24,395 bases of DNA, taken from positions 1 through 24,395 of the forward strand of contig JBKHJA010000027.1 of assembly GCA_046538375.1 (NCBI GenBank). Direction: 5' to 3'. The position numbers and the translations under genes were made by a program. The stretch's first letter is position 1. Every line of letters starts with the position of its first letter. The notes under the pieces are model-generated. The model was not told where the DNA came from, ran no database searches, and saw only the letters and a program-made list of their open reading frames with translations. The stretch comes from JBKHJA01 sp046538375. GTDB lineage: Bacteria > Acidobacteriota > Aminicenantia > Aminicenantales > Aminicenantaceae. Shown piece by piece: positions 1 to 5,084 of the stretch.

Positions 1-45
1 AGAGGGTTTTAAAGACAGGTTTTGACTTCATAGAGATAATGTTTG

Positions 46-264
46 CTTGATCCCAGTATGCATTTCCACTTCCGTGATAGTCTCAGAAGAAGTCAGGTCA
101 GCAGATTCCTCAGCCCGCGAATTTTCCCCAGCGAGGAAAATTCGCTTATTCCTCGGCTCGCTCTCCTCTTCGAGGAACCGTGCCCGCTCACCTCCGGATG
201 GCTTCCTCATCAGCTGACCTGACTGTGAATGCATCACGGTTTTAGAAATGCTTTCTTGATCCCA
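46..264. repeat. MITE-like palindromic element flanked by 10-bp direct repeats
   Basis: This gene-free stretch is a large imperfect inverted repeat. Pairing arms are gcatttc 60-66 with gaaatgc 245-251, ccgtgat 72-78 with atcacgg 233-239, and an 11-bp perfect pair, gtcaggtcagc 92-102 with gctgacctgac 213-223. Inside lies another perfect 11-bp pair, gcgaattttcc 117-127 with ggaaaattcgc 135-145. The 10-mer cttgatccca occurs as a direct repeat just outside the arms, at 46-55 and 255-264, as a target-site duplication would. There is no transposase gene, so if mobile it is non-autonomous. The structure is seen directly; the mobile nature is inferred. A multi-branched structural repeat with no mobility is the alternative. 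Confidence 0.6.
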
Positions 265-346
265 TCTTCATTTGCCAAACAAAATGATATAAACTATATT
301 AACCTGGATTATTCATGAATTCGCTGGAAACAATGTATATGAGGCA

Positions 347-401
347 GGAAATTGGGGACATGACCCAATTTTCTGAAATTGGGATGGTGTCCCTAATTTC
401 C
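347..401. repeat. Nested hairpin repeat, REP-like cassette 1
   Basis: The outer arms, 347-360 (ggaaattggggaca) and 388-401 (tgtccctaatttcc), are complementary over 14 bp with one mismatch. The inner arms cccaattt (364-371) and aaattggg (376-383) pair perfectly around a 4-nt loop. The sequence is built from the words ggaaatt and gggaca, which recur in the next cassette at 462-546. It resembles the REP/BIME hairpins mobilised by RAYT (TnpA-REP, IS200-like) enzymes, but no such enzyme is in the window. Confidence 0.65.
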
Positions 402-461
402 CATAATTCATGACTGCATCTGGGAAAACCTTCAATTTGTCATGGATAAGAGGAGAAATCA

Positions 462-546
462 GGGACATGTACTGGAAATTCAAGGGACACGTTACCGATT
501 TTGAAAAAAAATCGGTACATGTCCCGAATTTCCGGTAACGTGTCCC
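462..546. repeat. Interlocked inverted repeats, REP-like cassette 2
   Basis: Four perfect complementary pairs are interleaved here: gggacatgtac 462-472 with 515-525 (11 bp), ggaaattc 474-481 with 526-533 (8 bp), the 14-bp gggacacgttaccg 484-497 with 533-546, and accgatttt 494-502 with aaaatcggt 508-516 (9 bp). The first three pairs appear in the same order on both sides instead of mirrored order, so they cannot all form one simple hairpin. They imply alternative folds or a pseudoknot-like single-strand structure. The element ends 10 bp before the cstA -10 box. Confidence 0.7.
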
Positions 547-556
547 ATGATTTCTG

Positions 557-562
557 TATAAT
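557..562 (+). promoter_or_regulatory. Putative -10 box of the cstA promoter
   Basis: A perfect TATAAT at 557-562 is preceded by TG at 555-556, 47 bp upstream of the cstA start. No good -35 box exists at the right distance: the 534-539 window reads ggtaac and lies in the right arm of the upstream repeat. Transcription would start near 569. Only the -10 is well supported. Confidence 0.5.
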
Positions 563-608
563 GCAGGTTAAATAATTGATTTAAAAATGAATTTGTAACA
601 AAGGAGAA

Positions 609-2261
609 ATGAATACTTTAATCATCGCCTTGGTTCTTGTCCTGTGGCTCATCGCAGGTTACAAAGTCTACGGAAGCTATATAGAAAAAAAGGTGGTGCG
701 GGCTGATAGTTCCCGCTCCACTCCAGCCAAAGAATTATACGATGGGATCGATTACTCTCCAGCCAAAAAATCATTGCTGTTCGGCCATCACTTCTCTTCC
801 ATAGCTGGTGCTGGTCCTATTCTCGGTCCTCTTCTGGGTGTTCTCTATTTCGGCTGGTTGGGGGCTCTGCTGTGGGTAGCGCTGGGAAGTGTATTTTTGG
901 GGGCTGTCCATGACTATACTTCACTGATGACTTCTGTCCAGAATAAAGGCACTTCCCTGGCCGACATATCAGAAAAAACTCTGGGGCTTCGTACCAAAAT
1001 CATATTCTCTATCTTTCTCTGGTTAGCACTGGCTCTGGTTATAGCTGTGTTTGCGGTGGTGGCCTCCCAGACCCTTGTTTCTCAGCCAGAAATTGTCATC
1101 CCCACTTTTGGATTGGTGATGATCGCCATCATTTTTGGATGGCTTATCTATAAAAAAGGCATCAGCGTTCCGGTGGCCACAGTTTTCGCCTTGATGGCCC
1201 TTTCTTTTCTCATTTATTTGGGGGAGTCCTATCCCATTCAACTCCCTGCTCAAATGTTAGGCCTTTCTCCCCAAAATTTTTGGTTCTATATCCTGATTGT
1301 TTACAGCCTATTTGCTTCTTCCCTTCCCGTCTGGTTTCTTCTCCAGCCCCGTGATTACATCAGCACTTGGATTCTTTTCGTTGGACTAGGAACAGGCTAC
1401 CTCGGACTTATCGCTTCTCATCCTTCCATCAATGCTCCTGCTCTTGTGGCTTTCTCCAGCCAAGGAGGGCCTCTCTGGCCTCTCCTTTTTGTCATTGTGG
1501 CCTGTGGCGCAATCTCTGGCTTCCATTCGGTGGTGGCAGGAGGAACCACAGCCAAGCAGTTGGCTGATGAAGGCAGTGGAAAATTCATCGGTTTTGGGGG
1601 CATGCTCACCGAAGCAGCTTTAGCTGGCCTGGTCATATTCATTGCTGCCAGTGCTTTGGTCTGGGATCCTTCTGGCACCAAGAGTCAATTCGGTTTTCAA
1701 TACCTTATGACTTCTTTAGGAGATCCTATTCAGGCTTTTGCCACTGGATACGGAAGATTCATATCTTCTCTTCCTGGATTGTCTTTGACTATAGGACTTT
1801 TCTTCGGGATGGTTATGTTGAATGCCTTTGTCCTGACAACCCTGGATACAGGCACCAGGCTGGGACGTTTTATCTTTTCAGAATTGTTGAGCAGGAAAGT
1901 TCCGGTATTCAAGAACAGATGGTTAAGTTCTGCCTTCATTCTTATTTTCGCTGCTGTGCTGGGAGCTACGGAAGGGTACAAAGCTATCTGGCCGGTGTTT
2001 GGAGCATCAAACCAGTTGGTGGCTGCTCTGGCTCTGATTGTGGTGTCTTCCTATCTGGTGGGAGTCAAAAGACCGAAAATATTCACCATTTATCCTGCCT
2101 GTTTTATGTTGATCACCACTATAGCTGCTCTCCTTTATCAGGGATATCACTTCTTTAAATCCAGCAGTTATCTGTTGGCCAGCGTAACCATAGTTTTGAT
2201 CGTTCTGGCCCTGATCATCGTCTATGATGCCCGGGCCATCCTGTTTTCTGGGAAGAGATAA
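609..2261 (+). CDS. cstA: CstA-family carbon starvation protein / pyruvate-peptide transporter
   Basis: This is a 550-residue polytopic membrane protein of the CstA family. Members take up pyruvate in enteric bacteria and have been tied to peptide use during carbon starvation. The family signature FGHHFSSIAGAGP starts near residue 58, followed by GAVHDY; about 14-16 hydrophobic segments cover most of the length. It belongs to the short CstA class, clearly shorter than the roughly 700-residue E. coli protein. The start is ATG 609, with AAGGAG at 601-606, an unusually short 2-nt spacer. The gene is monocistronic: a repeat-rich region lies before it and a convergent gene after it. Inner-membrane location is certain from composition; the exact substrate is not. 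Confidence 0.95.
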   Translation: MNTLIIALVLVLWLIAGYKVYGSYIEKKVVRADSSRSTPAKELYDGIDYSPAKKSLLFGHHFSSIAGAGPILGPLLGVLYFGWLGALLWVALGSVFLGAVHDYTSLMTSVQNKGTSLADISEKTLGLRTKIIFSIFLWLALALVIAVFAVVASQTLVSQPEIVIPTFGLVMIAIIFGWLIYKKGISVPVATVFALMALSFLIYLGESYPIQLPAQMLGLSPQNFWFYILIVYSLFASSLPVWFLLQPRDYISTWILFVGLGTGYLGLIASHPSINAPALVAFSSQGGPLWPLLFVIVACGAISGFHSVVAGGTTAKQLADEGSGKFIGFGGMLTEAALAGLVIFIAASALVWDPSGTKSQFGFQYLMTSLGDPIQAFATGYGRFISSLPGLSLTIGLFFGMVMLNAFVLTTLDTGTRLGRFIFSELLSRKVPVFKNRWLSSAFILIFAAVLGATEGYKAIWPVFGASNQLVAALALIVVSSYLVGVKRPKIFTIYPACFMLITTIAALLYQGYHFFKSSSYLLASVTIVLIVLALIIVYDARAILFSGKR

Positions 2262-2282
2262 AATATCCTCAAGCTTGAAAAC

Positions 2283-2348
2283 GTTATTTTTTTATGTGGC
2301 GCTGCCCTTTTTCTGGTTGGTTGTGCAGGTAAAAACCATGAATCTTAA
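2283..2348 (+). pseudogene. Possible remnant of a lipoprotein signal peptide
   Basis: The frame beginning at 2283 reads VIFLCGAALFLVGCAGKNHES and then stops at 2346-2348. It has a hydrophobic core followed by a textbook lipobox (LVGC, Ala at +2). No ATG, GTG or TTG lies in frame between it and the cstA stop, and no ribosome binding site is visible. It looks like the leftover 5' end of a lipoprotein gene, though a chance hydrophobic frame is possible. No function can be assigned. Confidence 0.25.
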
Positions 2349-2394
2349 AAGAAAGTGATGAGCATAAACATAAGAAGGTAGGAGTTAATCTAAA

Positions 2395-2416
2395 AAGGCC
2401 CCTGGAAGGGAGTCTT
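2395..2416. terminator. Bidirectional intrinsic terminator between convergent genes
   Basis: Arms aaggcccct (2395-2403) and gggagtctt (2408-2416) form a 9-pair stem with one mismatch and two or three wobbles around a GGAA loop. On the plus strand it is followed by tttattt. On the minus strand it directly abuts the stop codon at 2417-2419 and is followed by a T tract (A run 2392-2396). It would end both cstA and the convergent small gene. Confidence 0.55.
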
Positions 2417-2701
2417 TTATTTAGTTTGGGGGGGTAAGAGAGTCACCTTGAACACCACTCCTTTGGGGTCAGGGCAGCAAAGGGTTTCCGTCTCAGAAAT
2501 CCAGTCATCATGAGGCAGCTCATCCTCTCTTTGTTTGGCTGTCAGGAAGGGAAAGAGAGAGTTTAAAGCGTAAAGACAGATTTTGTTCCTGGAAGGGATC
2601 TCTATGGTACCTTCTCCCCTGATGTAAAAAGTATCTCCCTTTTTATGCTTGGCTCCGCAGCGCTCTTTTATCCCCACCACTTCCACTTTCAATTCTCTCA
2701 T
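2417..2701 (-). CDS. TIGR04076 family small protein
   Basis: A 94-residue cytoplasmic protein that resembles the uncharacterised TIGR04076 family. Typical traits are the N-terminal KVEVVGIKERCGAKHKKGD block with Cys15, a later CLYAL segment, an Asp-Asp-Trp motif and a CCPDP motif (Cys75, Cys76). The conserved cysteines suggest metal or Fe-S binding, but that is inference and no function is established. An upstream in-frame extension exists, but the ATG at 2701 is the right start: it has AAAGGAG just ahead and sits downstream of a -10 box at 2729-2734. The gene is divergent from exbD. Confidence 0.8.
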   Translation of the reverse strand: MRELKVEVVGIKERCGAKHKKGDTFYIRGEGTIEIPSRNKICLYALNSLFPFLTAKQREDELPHDDWISETETLCCPDPKGVVFKVTLLPPQTK

Positions 2702-2728
2702 TTTTTCTCCTTTCATATCCTTTTTTAT

Positions 2729-2755
2729 ATTATAATCCCTGCACAAAAAAATCAA
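2729..2755 (-). promoter_or_regulatory. Promoter of the TIGR04076 gene
   Basis: On the minus strand, TTGATT (2755-2750) and a perfect TATAAT (2734-2729) are separated by 15 bp. Transcription would begin near 2722, giving a leader of about 20 nt that contains the AAAGGAG site. The spacer is shorter than ideal. Confidence 0.5.
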
Positions 2756-2765
2756 TGGAAACACA

Positions 2766-2795
2766 TTGACAACACCCAAAGCATTATCATAAAAT
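2766..2795 (+). promoter_or_regulatory. Promoter of the exbD-thioredoxin pair
   Basis: A consensus TTGACA (2766-2771) and TAAAAT (2790-2795) are separated by 18 bp, about 35 bp before the exbD start. It lies back to back with the divergent TIGR04076 promoter; the two -35 boxes are only 10 bp apart, so a single regulator could affect both. Confidence 0.7.
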
Positions 2796-2830
2796 AAAAT
2801 CGCCATAAATGGAGAATAAAGGAGGCTGTC

Positions 2831-3223
2831 ATGCCAAAAGCTGAACCAAACGTTGTTCCTTTGTGCGATGTTTTGTTGGTTCTGTTGATTATCTTTATGG
2901 TGATAACGCCTATGGTCCAGAAAGGAATTGATGTGAAGCTTCCTGAGACCACAGCTGACACCAGTGCCACTCCCCAGGGGCTTATTGTTTTGACGCTGAA
3001 AAAAGACATGAGTGTTTTGATCAATCAAGAAGAGATAGAGTTAAACATGCTTCAAGATCGACTCAGAAGCATATATTCTACCCGCCAGGATAAGACCATC
3101 TTCATAAGAGCCGACGCCAAGCTTCCTTACCGCCGAGTGATCGATCTTATCGATATCGCCAAAGGAGCTGGGGTTGAAGTCCTAGGAATAATTCCTGAAT
3201 ACTTCACAGAAGAAGAAATGTAA
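2831..3223 (+). CDS. ExbD/TolR family biopolymer transport protein
   Basis: This 130-residue protein is a single-span inner-membrane subunit of the ExbB-ExbD / TolQ-TolR type of proton-driven energy transducer. After a very short cytoplasmic start (about 10 residues) comes the transmembrane helix, residues 11-28. It carries the conserved proton-path aspartate Asp13 (LCDVLLVLLIIFMV). The following GIDVKLPET segment and the C-terminal periplasmic domain with FIRADAKLPYRRVIDLIDIAKGAGV are typical. ATG 2831 has AAAGGAGG upstream. No exbB/tolQ or tonB partner is present here, so the partner must be elsewhere. It is followed after 17 bp by a secreted thioredoxin-like gene, probably in one transcript. 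Confidence 0.93.
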   Translation: MPKAEPNVVPLCDVLLVLLIIFMVITPMVQKGIDVKLPETTADTSATPQGLIVLTLKKDMSVLINQEEIELNMLQDRLRSIYSTRQDKTIFIRADAKLPYRRVIDLIDIAKGAGVEVLGIIPEYFTEEEM

Positions 3224-3240
3224 AGCCTCCCTCTACTCTT

Positions 3241-3735
3241 ATGGATTTATTTAAAGTCAAGACCACACTTTCTCTCACCATCTTTGTTCTCCTGGTCATT
3301 TGTTCCAGCCAAGGGTTGAGCAATTTTTTAGGCACTTTAAGCAAGGATGATATTCTTCAGAATTTTCCCAGCTGGCGCGAGGAGGCTGACTCCTATTCAC
3401 CTTCCATACAGACCATCCATGAGTTAAACGGCCTGGATTATCCCGTTAAGATAGAAATTTTCTTGGGAACATGGTGTCCTGACAGCAAACAGCATGTCAG
3501 TGCCTATTTTAAAATCATGGAGATGGCTGATAATCCTCTCCTCACCACCACGTACATCGGAATTCCCAGGGATAAGGAAGATCGAAAATCTTATATTCAG
3601 GGCAAAAATATCATCAGAGTTCCCACTTTTATCGTCTACATCCATGGCCACGAGCAGGGAAGAATCATCGAACATCCAAAGAAATCGGTGGAAGAGGATT
3701 TGATGGATATTATCCAAGGATCCCCTGATCAGTAA
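3241..3735 (+). CDS. Exported thioredoxin-fold protein with a CPDS site
   Basis: A 164-residue protein with an N-terminal hydrophobic signal or anchor (about residues 8-25) and a thioredoxin fold. The active-site stretch is GTWCPDS: Cys79 is present, but the second cysteine of CxxC is Ser82. The cis-proline loop is RVPTF, Pro128. CxxS sites usually favour mixed-disulfide or isomerase-like chemistry over simple dithiol exchange; the substrate is unknown. ATG 3241 lacks a clear ribosome binding site and lies 17 bp after exbD, so translation is probably coupled. A Cys at position 21 is not in a good lipobox (Ile at -1), so I do not call it a lipoprotein. Confidence 0.8.
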   Translation: MDLFKVKTTLSLTIFVLLVICSSQGLSNFLGTLSKDDILQNFPSWREEADSYSPSIQTIHELNGLDYPVKIEIFLGTWCPDSKQHVSAYFKIMEMADNPLLTTTYIGIPRDKEDRKSYIQGKNIIRVPTFIVYIHGHEQGRIIEHPKKSVEEDLMDIIQGSPDQ

Positions 3736-3792
3736 TATTTTTTTCTAAATCCTTACTCAACCTCCCCTATCTTCTAGAATTTCTCCTTTTAT

Positions 3793-3840
3793 AAAAATAC
3801 AGCCAGAAGCGGGGTTTCCCTGGAGAATCAACCGCTGCTG
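3793..3840 (-). terminator. Possible terminator of the acyl-CoA dehydrogenase gene
   Basis: On the minus strand, cagcagcgg (from 3840) can pair with ccgct/tctggctg (to 3800) as a bulged stem, followed by TATTTTTAT (3799-3791). It lies 16 bp past the stop codon. The stem is interrupted, so support is moderate. Confidence 0.35.
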
Positions 3841-3855
3841 TGTATATCCGTATTC

Positions 3856-5007
3856 TTACTTTTTTATGGGGCCTATGACTTCCCGAGATATGACCAGCCG
3901 CTGAATTTCATTGGTTCCTTCGTATATCTGCAGGAGTTTTGCATCTCTCATCAATTTTTCCATGGGATAATCTTTCATGTAGCCGTAGCCGCCAAAAATT
4001 TGAAGCGCTTCGGTGGTGACCTTCATGGCCACATCGGAACCGTAGGCTTTGGCCATTGCTGATTCTTTCCCGCACGGCTTTCCTTGATCCATGAGCCAGG
4101 CCGCATGCCAGACCAGATGCCTGGCCGCATTTATCTCCATGGCCATCTGGGCGATTTGGAAGGCGATGTGTTGAAAAAGAGCCACAGGCCTGCCGAACTG
4201 AACTCTTGTTCGGGCATAGTCTACGGCATATTCAAGGGCAGCCTTGGCTACTCCTACCCCTGCAGCTCCCACCGGGGATCGAGTCCTATCCAGAGTCTTC
4301 AAGGCGATAAGAAATCCAATTCCCTCTTTTCCCAAAAGATTCTCGGCAGGGACTTTGCAATCATCGAAGAAGAGCTCAGCGGTGTTGGAAGCCCTATGTC
4401 CCATTTTATCCTCAACTTTGCCCATGGTTAATCCAGGTGTTTCGCGGGGAACGATGAAGGCGCTAATCCCTCGAGCTCCTCTTTCAGGAGCAGTGTTGGC
4501 AAAAACCACATAGAGATTGGCTATGCTGGCGTTAGAAATGAAGCATTTGGAGCCGTTGATGATATACTCATCTCCAACTTTTCTCGCCTTGGTCTTAAGA
4601 GATCCGGCATCAGATCCTGCTTCCCTTTCTGTTAAACAGAAAGAAGCAAAGGACATTTTTTTGGTAAGAGGAGTTAAAAATTTCTTTTTTTGCTCATCAG
4701 TTCCATACAGAATGATAGGCGTGTAGGCTAATGCATTAACCATCATGGTGGTATACATGCCAGCACATCCTGCTGCCAGTTCTTCGCTTATGATCACAGT
4801 GTCAAGATCGCTCAGGCCTCCTCCCTCGTACTCCTTGGGAATGGTACAAGTCAGAAAGCCTACTTCAAAAGCTTTTTTCATCACCGCCTCAGGGAACTCT
4901 TCGGCCTTGTCATACTGGGCAGCATTGGGTCTCATTTCTTTGACAGCGAATTCACGGGCCGTTTCCTGCAGAGCCTTTTGTTCTTCTGTTAAACTGAAAT
5001 CAATCAA
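3856..5007 (-). CDS. Acyl-CoA dehydrogenase
   Basis: This 383-residue FAD enzyme oxidises an acyl-CoA to its 2,3-enoyl-CoA and passes electrons to an electron-transfer flavoprotein. The full three-domain family layout is present: N-terminal helices, a middle beta domain with CLTEREAGSDAGS (about 124-136) and FISNA, and a C-terminal helical domain with RTRVQFGRPV and YEGTNEIQR. The catalytic base is Glu363 in that last motif. Length is standard for short- or medium-chain enzymes. The start codon is TTG at 5007, supported by AGGAGG with 5-nt spacing and by homology of MIDFSLTEEQ to family N-termini. No etfAB or hydratase lies nearby. Chain-length preference cannot be read reliably. Confidence 0.95.
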   Translation of the reverse strand: MIDFSLTEEQKALQETAREFAVKEMRPNAAQYDKAEEFPEAVMKKAFEVGFLTCTIPKEYEGGGLSDLDTVIISEELAAGCAGMYTTMMVNALAYTPIILYGTDEQKKKFLTPLTKKMSFASFCLTEREAGSDAGSLKTKARKVGDEYIINGSKCFISNASIANLYVVFANTAPERGARGISAFIVPRETPGLTMGKVEDKMGHRASNTAELFFDDCKVPAENLLGKEGIGFLIALKTLDRTRSPVGAAGVGVAKAALEYAVDYARTRVQFGRPVALFQHIAFQIAQMAMEINAARHLVWHAAWLMDQGKPCGKESAMAKAYGSDVAMKVTTEALQIFGGYGYMKDYPMEKLMRDAKLLQIYEGTNEIQRLVISREVIGPIKK

Positions 5008-5054
5008 TCTTCCCTCCTGTTTTTATTTGTATTGAGAATTGAATAATCTACGAA

Positions 5055-5083
5055 TTTATACTGGAATCTCTCCTTCATGTCAA
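5055..5083 (-). promoter_or_regulatory. Strong promoter of the acyl-CoA dehydrogenase gene
   Basis: On the minus strand, consensus TTGACA (5083-5078) and TATAAA (5060-5055) are separated by exactly 17 bp. It sits in the 77-bp gap after the radical SAM gene, so the dehydrogenase can be transcribed on its own, starting near 5048. Confidence 0.8.
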
Positions 5084-5084
5084 T

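Noticed and set aside
28..237. Open frame of 69 codons on the minus strand
   Set aside because: It coincides with the arms of the inverted repeat at 46-264, has no ribosome binding site and reads like a charged low-complexity repeat translation. A repeat explains it better than a gene.
1..608. CRISPR array or tRNA/riboswitch in the gene-free left end
   Set aside because: There are no regularly spaced direct repeats and no cloverleaf or known riboswitch core. The hairpins lie upstream of the predicted cstA transcription start.
1418..1681. Antisense and alternate-frame open frames within cstA and other long genes
   Set aside because: They are frame shadows of confidently identified genes and show no family motifs or ribosome binding sites.
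2702..3028. N-terminal extension of the TIGR04076 gene (109 extra codons)
   Set aside because: It runs through both promoters and antisense to exbD. The family N-terminus MRELKVE at 2701 has its own ribosome binding site.
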